From Mariannaea sp. PMI_226 (taxonomy: Eukaryota > Ascomycota > Sordariomycetes > Hypocreales > Nectriaceae): a stretch of 64,000 bases of DNA. Below, piece by piece: positions 25,004 to 35,173 of the stretch. The stretch's first letter is position 1, and each line of letters begins with the position of its first letter. The DNA is taken from positions 62,001-126,000 of the forward strand of contig JANFOG010000006.1 of assembly GCA_024336345.1 (NCBI GenBank). Direction: 5' to 3'. The translations under genes and the position numbers were made by a program. A model generated the notes under the pieces. It saw only the letters and a program-made list of their open reading frames with translations, was not told the DNA's origin and did no database searches.

Positions 25004-25619
25004 ATGGCAAACGATGGTCGGATTGCCACGCTCGATGTGAGACACATCCCCAGGGACCTAACCCTCAATGTCAAGTTCATATGCTAAAATTGAGCTTTAG
25101 TCTACCATCGCCGATAGGCTCCCAGTCTACTCCAGGATCCTCTTTGATGCAAAGGCTACCAAGGGCCTAAGCTTCGAGGCCATTGCGAAGCACCTTGACC
25201 GAAGTGAGGTCGCCTGCGCAGCACTGTTCTATGGTCAGGCAACAGCATCGTCGGAAGATATCGAGCGTTTGTCAGAACTGCTCGACTTACCCAAAGAATC
25301 TATCACTGCCCTATCAACGGGATTTCCCAACCGTGGCCAAGCAGGACCTATGCCACCGGTTGAGCCTCTCATCTACAGGCTCTATGAAATTGTGCAAAAC
25401 TATGGCTACGCTTACAAAGCAATCTTGAATGAGAAGTTCGGGGATGGTATCATGAGCGCCATCTGTTTCTCTACCACCGTAGACAAGGAGGTGGACGAGG
25501 CAGGCTCCCCGTGGGTTGTGATTACATTGAAAGGCAAATGGTAAGAACCGATTCCGGACAACTTGCATGACTAGCTCAACTCTAACAGTCTCTCGAGGCT
25601 CCCATTCAGTCGCTTCTAG
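25004..25619 (+). CDS. CYN1: Cyanate hydratase (cyanase)
   Basis: Converts cyanate plus bicarbonate to ammonia and carbon dioxide, releasing nitrogen and detoxifying cyanate. Three exons: 25004-25036, 25101-25540, 25598-25619 (164 residues, the usual fungal length). The N-terminal helical domain (about residues 12-90) is followed by the cyanase domain with the catalytic triad Arg104 and Glu107 in IYRLYEIV and Ser130 in GDGIMSAI. The last exon supplies the conserved end LPFSRF after a Trp codon split as TG|G, which fixes the acceptor at 25597. The start is the only in-frame ATG giving [11 protein letters not shown] before the first intron. Cys50 is in [11 protein letters not shown]. Confidence 0.95.
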
Positions 25620-25836
25620 GCGCGATGATATAGTGAAGGAGGCTGGCCTGTATCATCTACAGCCGTATGGGGAAAACCTGAGTTCCCGCCATAATGCACC
25701 GGCGCATGACGGAGAGCCTTCAGAACGTCGACTATGGAGACAGTGGCTGCAGTGGATTGGTCTAAATCTCCATGTCCGACGAGTTGGTGGAAGCCACCAG
25801 TGGCCGCTGCCAGGTATGGTCCGGGTGAGGCTGCGA

Positions 25837-25860
25837 GGACAATAGGAAGGACAATATGAA
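25837..25860 (+). repeat. Tandem 12-bp element, pair A
   Basis: Two adjacent copies, GGACAATAGGAA then GGACAATATGAA, differing at one base. Confidence 0.8.
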
Positions 25861-26063
25861 GCCTCCACAAAGAAGGGCCATCTCCTGAACTGGTGCCTTT
25901 TGATTTCTTGCAAGTCATGTGAATAGTTCTCTCTTTCAATCTGCGAAACCGTGGTACAATCTCATCTTCTTGTTGGAAAACTTGAAGCCAACACAATAAC
26001 TTCGTGTGTCTAAGCTCTCTTGCAGGGCGTTTGGAGATGTCCAGCTTCTTTTGTGCATTTCCA

Positions 26064-26087
26064 AGACAATATGAAGGACAATATGAA
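26064..26087 (+). repeat. Tandem 12-bp element, pair B
   Basis: Two adjacent copies, AGACAATATGAA then GGACAATATGAA. The second is identical to the second copy of pair A, 227 bp upstream. Confidence 0.8.
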
Positions 26088-26343
26088 CGCCCAGGCACGG
26101 ATCACGCAAGACCAGTCCAAGGCCAACTGGGTTTCAATGACCCTCGGTATCAGTTTCAAAGGCCATATCCATCAACATGAAAGATGGGGAAACTCTCCTC
26201 GGGTATAAGAAGCCCTGAGATCCCCTTCAGGATGGTGAGTTGTATTGGTTTTAACACAGAACTCTCACCTCACTTCCCACATACCAATCATTCTGAACAC
26301 GGAATTTTCAACGACTTTCTTAAGTCCCACCACAACATTCAAA

Positions 26344-26502
26344 ATGCCTTCAACCAAGAATAATACCAAAGACCAGACCAACAACTACCCCCTTGGCTGT
26401 AACGTCATGGTCAAGCCAACCAACCCTCAATATCCACTTGGGTGTACAGTCATGGCCAAGCCGACCAATCCTCAATACCCTCTTGGCTGCACTGTCATGT
26501 AA
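26344..26502 (+). CDS. hpp1: Hybrid-type (h-type) peptide pheromone precursor with three repeat units
   Basis: Intronless, 52 residues, starting MPSTKNNTKDQTNN. Three copies of YPLGC(N/T)VM begin at Tyr15, Tyr30 and Tyr45. They are separated by VKPTNPQ and AKPTNPQ, so the unit is 15 residues. The last copy ends the protein as CTVM, a CaaX box for farnesylation of Cys49, as in a-factor-type lipopeptide pheromones. Repeated units are an alpha-type trait. The consensus (L/I)GC(T/S)VM defines the hybrid class described in Trichoderma reesei and other Hypocreales. There is no signal peptide and no KR/RR Kex2 site, so export would be by an a-factor-like route. The frame is open 33 codons upstream of this ATG, but the MPST start follows a good AAA context and matches the hydrophilic a-type N-terminus. 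Confidence 0.8.
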   Translation: MPSTKNNTKDQTNNYPLGCNVMVKPTNPQYPLGCTVMAKPTNPQYPLGCTVM

Positions 26503-27449
26503 ACCTAATCCTATTTTAGAAATGCATCGAGGATGACACTCATCACAAATCCAAGAGCATGCCAATATGACAATGATTAGTCGGCAAGAGCTTGAAGGAA
26601 AACTGGTCACAAGATCTTTGGTTAGGAGCGTCTTTAACCATCCACTACTCATGATGCAATGCTGCTTGAAACTCTTTTGAGGAGTTTCTCGGTATATATC
26701 TCATATTCCATGGCTTGTTTTTTTTGTATATATTTATACATATGGGCTCCGATTGACGGGACGCCGACATTCGGGAGCCTTTTGATTGTTAGCTGGTCGA
26801 GGCATTCGTTTTACTCTCACCAGAGGAAAACGTTGGGCGGATAATGTGCCACTGGAGGAGACGGTACACATTCATTGGGTATATAGTTATAACTTTCTTG
26901 ATAGCTACAAGCCATTGGGTAAAACTTGTCTCCTATGTCTCATTGTGTCACAAATGTGCTGCTTGTAGCTTGAAATTTCTAGTACTACGGCTCACTTCTT
27001 CGCATCTTTATTCACAACAAAGTAGAGCTTTTAACCTCCCCCTCCCCCCCGTCCAAAAAAAGAAAAAAAAGAAAAAAAACACACCTTGTTTTATACATAA
27101 GCAGCATAGTGTCTCAATTGATAGTTGAGAAACAAATAAACTGAAGAAAAAAGGCCAAAAAAAGAAGAGAAAACGGCTACATCAATACCTGATTGGTAGT
27201 AAAAGCAACCTACCCTACACCATGCCATGCCATGATGCATGATACACTAAGCCAAAAACAGGAGAGAGTAGTCGGCTCCATATTAAAAAAATAGACAAGG
27301 CGGTGAAGATGGTCCGGCGGCAGAATCCTGGATTTTTTTTCCCAATCCTGTACTGTACCTACAGGCGAAAGCAAATCGCGAGCCCAGTCGGTGCAGTTTG
27401 TATTGCAGCAACAACAAGTGATTTTTCTTCACAGCCAAATTCATCCACA
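26503..27449. other. Spacer between pheromone gene and EBP2
   Basis: Holds the pheromone 3' UTR and the EBP2 promoter. A/C homopolymer-rich sequence lies at 27040-27080. No additional gene is seen. Confidence 0.5.
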
Positions 27450-28934
27450 ATGGTCACCAAAGGCAAGCTCAAGATGGCACTGGCTGCCGAGAAGGGCACC
27501 GACTTCAAGAAACTGAAACTCAAGCGCAAACAAAAGGAAGCGGTGCGCCAGGAAAGAAAGGCTTCTCGCGGGGCAGTCGAGCCAGAGGACAAGGAGGACA
27601 CCGACGAGCTTGAGAACGACAGCGTCCCCGAAGATGACGAAGATGACGAGGAGGAGGACCAAAAGGTTTGTGTGCTTTTCCTCTTCTTAATCTCTTTATT
27701 CCATTTTTTTAATATGCGACGCAATTTGAAAAAAAAAAAAGGAACCGACACCAGTGCTAACATAGTTGCAATCATAGATCGATCTAGACGCTCTCAACGA
27801 TAGCGATTCTGACGAGTCAGAGGTAGAGTTTGAAGAAAAGATCGACCGAAAGGCCTCAAAAAAGAGCGCACTCAAGCAAAAAAAGACTGAGGAGAATGTT
27901 GAAGATGAGGAAGAGGAGGATGACGAGGAAGAGGAGGATGACGAGGAAGAGGAAGACGACGAAGACATCCCCATGTCCGATCTTGAAGATCTTGACGAAG
28001 CCGACAAGGAAGACCTCATCCCTCACCAGCGCCTCACTATCAACAACACCACCGCCCTTCTCGCCTCCCTCAACCGTATCGCAATCCCCACCGACAAAAC
28101 TGTCCCATTCTCCACTCACCAGCTCGTCTCGTCCGCAGAAGAAACGGCTGCCTCCATCCCCGATGTCTCCGACGATCTCCAGCGCGAGCTTGCCTTCTAC
28201 TCACAGAGCCTCGAGGCAGTCCGCATTGCCCGCACCCGCCTTCGCGCTGAGGGCGTCCCCTTTTCCCGTCCCAAGGACTACTTTGCCGAGATGATCAAGG
28301 AGGATGCCCACATGGAAAAGATCAAGGCCAAGCTCGTCGAGGAGGCCACCAACAAGAAGGCCGCTGCCGAGGCCCGCAAGCTGCGTGATATGAAGAAGTT
28401 TGGCAAGCAAGTCCAGGTCGCTAAGCTGCAAGAGAGGCAAAAGGCCAAGCGAGAGACCTTGGAGAAGATTAAGACGTTGAAGCGAAGTACGTACCCCTTG
28501 TCTCCTTTGCTCCTACATTCCCCTCTCTGTACCCTTTTTTTTTGTTTCTTCGTTGTGTATATTTGATCCTCTCTTTTCTCTAACATTTTGGAACCCCCCC
28601 TCCCACAGAGCGTCAAGAATCCGGTGGCAATGACCTCGGTACCAAGGAAGCCGACCTCTTCGACGTCGGTGTAGAGAGCGAACTGAAGAAGCACAACCAG
28701 CGCTCCGGTTCTGGCCGAGGCCAAATCGCCGGCGGCGTCAACCACAAGCGCCAGAAGAAGAACGAAAAGTATGGCTTCGGCGGCAAGAAGCGCCATGCCA
28801 AGTCGGGAGACGCTCGCAGCTCCGGCGACCTCAGTGGCTTTGACCCCAAGAGGATGAAGGCCGGCGGCCGCGGCAAGGTCACCAAGTCCACGCGGCCGGG
28901 CAAAGCACGAAGAAAGGCCATGGGCGCGCAGTAA
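27450..28934 (+). CDS. EBP2: rRNA-processing protein EBP2
   Basis: Nucleolar factor needed for 27S pre-rRNA processing and 60S subunit assembly. Three exons: 27450-27665, 27778-28486, 28609-28934 (416 residues). The N-terminal half is basic then strongly acidic (Glu/Asp runs over residues 60-130). The conserved EBP2 domain starts around AFYSQSLEAVRIARTRL and includes GVPFSRPKDYFAEMIK and the coiled basic stretch KLRDMKKFGKQVQVAKLQER. The C-terminus has the family signature KYGFGGKKRHAKS and SGFDPKRMK, ending KSTRPGKARRKAMGAQ. Introns at 27666 and 28487 have GTTTGT and GTACGT donors; the first contains an A-run. EBP2 faces SamB in a tail-to-tail arrangement. Confidence 0.93.
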
Positions 28935-30219
28935 ATACAGTATAGAAGCGAGAATAATAGGAAACCACCAGAGACTAAACTAACCACCACCACTGGGGTT
29001 TTGTTTTGTTTCATTTCATTTTTTTTTTATATTTTGCAAAAGGGCGAGGAAGACCACCTCTGCCCTTTCTCCAGAAATGGGGAAGCCATGGTCAGGGGAG
29101 GAGGGAAAAAGTGTTGGTTTCGTGGTTCTATATATTTCAAAACTGCTAAGTCGCACAATCACAAGAAGAGGGCTGGCGTTTTTTTTTGGGTCCTTGATAC
29201 GAGTAATTGAAGAACCATTTTATTTATATGAGCGCTGTGCCATTTATTTTCGGCTGCGTGTTGAACCATTTTCAATAACCAAGTAGGATCGAGGCCCCTT
29301 GATGTATGAAAAGAAGCATAACCATAACTTTACATTCAGGTGCAAATACGATGGCAGGAAGTAAAATTTTTACAGGTTATGTGGTCAATTTATTTTATAT
29401 TTCAGCACTTTTATTGAAGCAAATAAAAACGAACTCGTTATTCCATTCATCTATACCCAAAGGAATATGTAGAAGATTCTGAGCTGCGGTAGGGTTGGAT
29501 TATTTACCCCTAGCTAGCCGAGGCCAACAGGACCCAATTTGATAGAACCTCATCACTGTGTCCCAATAGGATAGACAGCCATCAATCCATCCTTGAGGCG
29601 GTCAATTTGCGCAGTAGGCCTGCAAATGAAGAAAAAAAAACGTCCTCCTCCACTGTCCATGATCACCGTCATCAATCATATCCAGTTTCCGTCATCTTAA
29701 AGTCGCACCCCCCTGAGACCGTTCCGTAACGAACGATCGAGATATCCTGAACAAGCACCATCGTCGTCGATTTTGCTTAAGAATATAGTGTAAGCGGCGA
29801 TGGTCCGTTTCTGCAATAGGATCATTTGAGGCGGGATTATGATCCTAAATTCGCTGTCCCACTTCAAACGAAGGAGAATTATAGGGAGTGAAAACCAAAA
29901 CAAAACAAAAGAAAAATGCAAGGGGCCCCGAGATAGAGATGCGATAAAAGACAAAAAAAAAGGGGGGAGGAAATGTGAGGCCGTGAGTATGCCCCCCAAG
30001 TCAAGTGCTTATGCCCAACCGAGTACGCCAATTTAAAGAACCTGTGGTATCGAGAGGAAACGCCATGCGCTCATGACAACGCTTTGCTTTGGAATGCATC
30101 CGGGACCTTTCAAACAAGACTGTGTAATCAAGCATAAATGCCGCAGAATACGCCGATTTAGATGCTGTCACGGATCGTCGTAGGTGAAAAAGAAAAAAGA
30201 AAAATAGGAGACCGATGTC
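28935..30219. other. Convergent spacer EBP2 / SamB
   Basis: About 1.3 kb between stop codons, AT-rich, with T-runs (29017-29028) and A-runs near 29630 and 29953. The frames are short and featureless. Probably two 3' UTRs. Confidence 0.5.
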
Positions 30220-32154
30220 CTACTGCGACGCCGCAACGCACCAGTGACGATGGAAGGCCCAAGCACTCTTCTGGCACTCTTTGCTGCAGTACTTGGTCCG
30301 ACGACATCGCCGACACTTGGCAAACTGGCGTGTGTACTCCTCCCACTTGCCACACTGATAGTACGCACATTGCCTGATACCTCCACGAGTGTCATCCTTG
30401 CGGCATAAGTTTCTCATAACAACACCAGCCCAATATTGCATGTCAGTGCTGTGGTAGCGGACGGTAAACTTTTCCACGAGAGGGAATAGATTGAAATCAT
30501 TGGGAAGCAAATACTCCTCATCATCCTCATCGCCAACCTCGGTGGCCTCATCCATGTCCTCGTCGAGGGAGGTGAGCTCCTTGGCCATCTTTAGTCTAGG
30601 GACGAGGTGGCTCTTCTGGAAATAAGATCGTAGACCACAGTACTTGGAGACATACGCCAGCAGTTGTAGTGACATGAGAACGTCCTCCTCACGGGGCATG
30701 GCAGCAAGCATCTGCTGATCAGGCATGAAGTGGCGGTCCAGCAGATAGCGTGGAACAGAAGTCGACGGTGGCTGCTGGGTGGCAGGACGGTTGGGAGACA
30801 ACGGCAATTGTGGGACTCGGGGGGGCTGAGTGTGGTTAACGAGGATGCCGTCCATGTCATCGATGGGCATGGGCATGGGAGTTCGGTGGGTGATATTAAA
30901 TGTGCCAGCATCTTGGTGGGTCTCTGACACTGTGGCAGTCGCCAGATCGATGGATGTACCAGCTAGGATGGCCTCGCCATCATCCATCGTGATGTCTTGA
31001 ATACCGACAGTAGACTGGATATTCTCAGCGCCGGTCATCTCAGTCTCCGGTGCCTCATCAGAGGGCATACTGTCAGCGTTTATTTCATCATTTTCGGCGG
31101 TAGAAGTTTGGTGGCGGATTGATGGTCGACGACGAGATCGACTCACAGACTCCATGGCTGAAGTCGGTCTGACAGCGGGAGATTGCATTTGGGTTGGGGG
31201 AAGGGGAGTGGTGGGGGAAGTTGGCTGGGAGGCTAGATCATTGGCAGAGAACAGAGCCATGGATGCGAGTCGGTCAACATCGCGAACTGGTCTTACAAAG
31301 CCCTCAACCGTCTCTGTTCCTGCTGGGACAGCTGGGGCCAGGGGCTGCAAGGTCTGTCGTGGTGCTGAGGTCATGGCGTGACGACCATCGGCGGACCTTA
31401 ACGCTTGATGGCGGGTTGGGGTGAAGGAACCAGAGCGGTCCGGAGTGGTCAAGCTGTACTGAGGAGTGGCAAGACCAGCATCCATGGGCTGCTGCTGCTG
31501 AGTGGTGGCGGCGGTGGTGGTGGAAGGGCCAGCATAGGTAGCCGAGACGTCAATGGAGGGAGGAGGGCCATGACGACGGAGAGATCTCTGGTCAGCCGCA
31601 TCGACACGGGAGACAGAGCGAGAGGGAAAAGGGCCGGCGGCAGTGGCAGCTCCACCAGCAGCGGCAGAGGACGAGGACGTCTTGGAGCCTGATCGCTGGT
31701 CGTGGCTACGATGGCGATGATGACTACCATGCATTTGCCTCTGTTTAGCCTCTTCAGCCTTTTCACGGCATTTGTCGATGGCTCTGATGTAGTTGTCGAG
31801 AATAGTGGCGATTACGGGAACCATGTCGGCCTCGACGACGCGAGTGCGGACATTTTCGGTGCCCCGGACGCCAATGTTGACGACACACTGGAAGGCAAGA
31901 TTCCATTTCCACATGCCCATCATGTCCTGACTGCGACCCTGCTTTAGGATGCAGACGAGTCGTTCGATGCCGCCATCAACGGTGAGGATATCGCGGATGC
32001 GAGCTGAGGAGGTGGTGAGGTAGGCGAGATGGTTGAGGGAGTTGATGAGAGGGAGGGTGGATGTACAGTCAAGGGCACGTCGGTCGTAGAGGGCGGTGGT
32101 GATACCAACAGACGCCTTATTGACGTTTGGGATACTGAAGTTTACTTCCCTCAT
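30220..32154 (-). CDS. samB: MYND-finger protein SamB/MUB1
   Basis: Orthologue of Aspergillus SamB and yeast MUB1; MUB1 works with the Ubr2 ligase to ubiquitinate Rpn4, and samB mutants show hyphal growth and septum placement defects. Intronless, 644 residues from ATG 32154 (MREVNFSIPNVNKAS). The frame is open 42 codons further upstream, but the family starts at MRE. The N-terminal armadillo-like block (residues 1-135) has the signature YDRRALDCTSTLPLINSL. The middle is Pro/Ser/Gln-rich and low complexity. A second helical block follows at about 470-590 (EDVLMSLQLLAYVSKYCGLRSY). The MYND zinc finger is at about 595-637: CAYYQCGKWEEYTRQFAKC, CRRTKYCSKECQ, FHRHWC. Confidence 0.88.
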   Translation of the reverse strand: MREVNFSIPNVNKASVGITTALYDRRALDCTSTLPLINSLNHLAYLTTSSARIRDILTVDGGIERLVCILKQGRSQDMMGMWKWNLAFQCVVNIGVRGTENVRTRVVEADMVPVIATILDNYIRAIDKCREKAEEAKQRQMHGSHHRHRSHDQRSGSKTSSSSAAAGGAATAAGPFPSRSVSRVDAADQRSLRRHGPPPSIDVSATYAGPSTTTAATTQQQQPMDAGLATPQYSLTTPDRSGSFTPTRHQALRSADGRHAMTSAPRQTLQPLAPAVPAGTETVEGFVRPVRDVDRLASMALFSANDLASQPTSPTTPLPPTQMQSPAVRPTSAMESVSRSRRRPSIRHQTSTAENDEINADSMPSDEAPETEMTGAENIQSTVGIQDITMDDGEAILAGTSIDLATATVSETHQDAGTFNITHRTPMPMPIDDMDGILVNHTQPPRVPQLPLSPNRPATQQPPSTSVPRYLLDRHFMPDQQMLAAMPREEDVLMSLQLLAYVSKYCGLRSYFQKSHLVPRLKMAKELTSLDEDMDEATEVGDEDDEEYLLPNDFNLFPLVEKFTVRYHSTDMQYWAGVVMRNLCRKDDTRGGIRQCAYYQCGKWEEYTRQFAKCRRCRRTKYCSKECQKSAWAFHRHWCVAASQ

Positions 32155-35100
32155 CCTTGCAGAACGGGCGATGGCCGACTGAGGGAGAGTGAGGGAGTAG
32201 AAAAGGGGAGGAGTTGAATATTTTCGAATCGGCGGGTGGCGAGGCTCGGGCTCGGGCGATGATGCAGGGCGGGCGTGCACAGCAGGTCAAGCACGTAACG
32301 ACGAGTTAGGGACGAGGATAAAATGTCGTCGACACTAAGTGAGGATGAAGTATGAGTTAGGCGGAAAGCTCTGGCAACCCCTCGACGGGGATCGACCAAG
32401 AGGTGACGGGTCGTGTGAGCCAGGTCGAGAGATGGTTGGGATGGCAAAGCGAAATGAAGCAGGGATGCCTGGGAGTGAGTAGTACGGAGAGGGAATGTGC
32501 ACGTCAGGAGATGGTCAATGACGGCAACAGAGACAACGAAATGAAGTTTCGTAAGAATCGAGTCGGAGTCGAAAGAGGAGGCTATTGGTTTTTTTTGATG
32601 ATGGAGGAGAACGGAAGCTTGAGGAGAGGAGGAAGAAACGGCTGAGAGTGTGATGGATAGATGGATGGAGAGGGAGGAGGGAGATGGAGATGGCGGATTC
32701 GGATTGGAGTGGGTGATTGATTAAGACTGGAGACTGACGACTGGAGAAGGAGTAGGTAGGTTTTTAGTGAGACGGCTGGTCAATGGTCAGTGGCCAGTGG
32801 CCAGTGATTTTGGGGCTAGTGGAGGGTTTTTCTCCTCCCCCCTCCCTCCCTCTGGACAAGGCTCTAGATTCGTTAATTTTTTTTTTGTATTTCCTTCAGC
32901 TGGGGCCGGCAGAGGTTGTAGTGGTTATAGCGCCCTTAGGGAGCAAGCTTAGTGCTAAGGCAAGGGCCGGATTCGGGCACAGGGGAATGAATGCCTGGGG
33001 TGGCAAGCATTCTGTCACTACGGGGAGGGCGCTGAGCGTGGACCCCTAGTGACAGGAAATGATTTCTACATTGTACTGGTGGCTTCTATGTTACATACAT
33101 AGGTCAGGGTAAGTAAGATGGTTGATGATAAAGACAAAAAAAAAAACCTGTGATTATCTTGCATCAACTAGGTACTGAATGGTTTGCTTATTGTAGTTGT
33201 AGTGGTCGCGTGTTGTCCAATTATTGACTGAACAAGAAGCGCATTGTCAATTGCGGAAAGGGAGTCGGTGAGACTCTTTGACCACCATTATTCATGCTTC
33301 CATTTATTTCTCGTACACCAGCCCTCCCTTGATTTGAAATCGACATACGCGCTGCGGTAACGCCGTGTGCCGCGTGCCCCTGCGCCCCTACCTACATTGT
33401 AGATGAGTGAGGCCCAAGAGAAGCAGGAGGAGAAAGCAAGTTTTTGGATTTTGGATGAAATGCATAAAATAGAATATACAAGCAATATTGACTGACAAGG
33501 CCTTTTCCTTTACTCCTTTGCTCCTTTGCTGTTGGGCAACTGACTACCTTGTCTACCTTACGATATCTATGCATTGAACTGCTGGTCATCTCATTACCTG
33601 TACTGTAGTTGGCCGCGTTCGGCATCTGGTAACGCTACCTACGGTACCTAAGATGCGCTACCTCCGGCAACATAGTTGTTCTCCTCGTTCCTACGACCAT
33701 TCAGAGAGGGATTTTCAGATACAGCGGAACAATGTTTCAGGAGCACCGGTTGCGAACTTGCCCAGTCGGCAGATAGGCCCACGATGTGTTTGTACAGGAG
33801 CATTGTCGTGGTCTGTCGTGGTCCGCTGTGGATGAGCGCATTCAGCTATTTAGCCAGGCTGGCTGGTACCCACTCACTTTCTGACTCGGAACATCCTGAC
33901 ACCGGACTTTTTTATGTTATTTCAGCTAGAAGAGGTTGGTCAATCATTTCGAGACAAACCTCACGCAAGTTGAGCGCAAAATTTTCTACTTCTTTCGAGT
34001 TCGGTAAGCCTGCAAGATTGATAGGACGAGAGGCTGAATAATGGAAAAATAAATAAAAGAAAATAAGAAATAAGAAAAAGAATCTTCCTGCGAAGATTAT
34101 TATATACAATAAACTACAAGGAGCTTCAAAAGATTCATCTCAAAGTCTGGTAGAAGCGGACGTTCAGCTCCTCGCATAGATGCACGAGATGACGGGCTGG
34201 GGAGGAAGGGAAGTAAAGGGGGGGGGAAGATGGCAGAATTTTCCATTAATCTCTTTGAGAAATTATTCTCTTTCATCGAATGACTGATTCTCTTATAGTA
34301 GATGACAACCTACCAAACAACGAAGGTACATAAAAAAAACAAATATGCTTGTAGTAGCAAAAAGCTCAGCTCACTTTCTTGTTTCTTCTCCATCACTACG
34401 ATACGCGGCTGTAGCGTAGCACCGTCCTGTGTTCTTGTTTTACTCTACTATGTGTGCGTCTTATTTGAATATACATAGTATTTATTTTAGTCTGAAATTA
34501 CGATATTTTAATTTGTATTCTCTTGTCTTCCCACTCTTCTCCGCCCTCTCCCCCCCAAATATTTTGACTGGAGAAACGGAGTAATTTAGTCTGCACTATA
34601 GGTAGGCTACCCGAATCGATCATGCAGGGATCTCGTCTGCCCTTGCGTCCAAGAAATAATTTGAAGGCCGAATCAAGAAAAACAAAAACAAAAAAAAACC
34701 TGTGAGACATTGAAGGTTTATTTAAGGGCACAGAAAGGGAAGCTATATTTCTTCAACATCGAAAAGCTAGGAAAAAATAATTACGTGTGATTCATAGGAA
34801 GGGTGTCAGCAATATACCACGGACACCGAAAATCCCTTCTCCTCTTCAATGATGCATGAATAAGATGACCTCATTCTTGTTCATGATGAGAGAAAACCAC
34901 CTTTCATCAATTCGTTATTGTATCGGCCGATCCATACAAGAACTCATCAAGAGGCGTTGCGTCAAAATGATATCCTCTGATCTCCATCCGCCACCCTGAT
35001 GATCAGCATGTTGGGTCTTGGACACTCGGAGATCCCTTCCACTCTTTCCAAACCCCCTTGAATCCCTGCATTTGCTCAACCCCTCAGCCCCCTCTGTCAA

Positions 35101-35157
35101 AAACCCGATCCAAGGACGATTGGCATAATTCCCAAGGGACGGCTCAAGGGACGGAGA

Positions 35158-35173
35158 GGGGGGGGGGGGGGGG
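35158..35173 (+). repeat. Poly-G tract (16 G)
   Basis: Unbroken run of 16 G, rare in this window, flanked by GGAGA and TTGGCAG. Confidence 0.9.

Larger units (their letters stand above)
25620..26343 (+). promoter_or_regulatory. Upstream region of pheromone gene with tandem ACAATA elements
   Basis: Perfect tandem pairs of a 12-bp element RGACAATAKGAA lie at 25837-25860 and 26064-26087, on the same strand, 507 and 280 bp before the pheromone ATG. ACAAT is the core bound by fungal mating-type HMG-box proteins in vitro. A TATAA lies at 26204-26208. A 160-codon minus frame across 26098-25616 has no recognisable content and runs through these repeats. The first part must also hold the cyanase 3' UTR. 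Confidence 0.55.

Noticed and set aside
25616..26098. 160-codon minus frame across the pheromone upstream region
   Set aside because: It overlaps the cyanase 3' UTR and the tandem ACAATA elements, with no recognisable content or splice support.
32281..32760. 98-codon minus frame and purine-rich plus frames upstream of SamB
   Set aside because: Simple-sequence leader; no conserved content.
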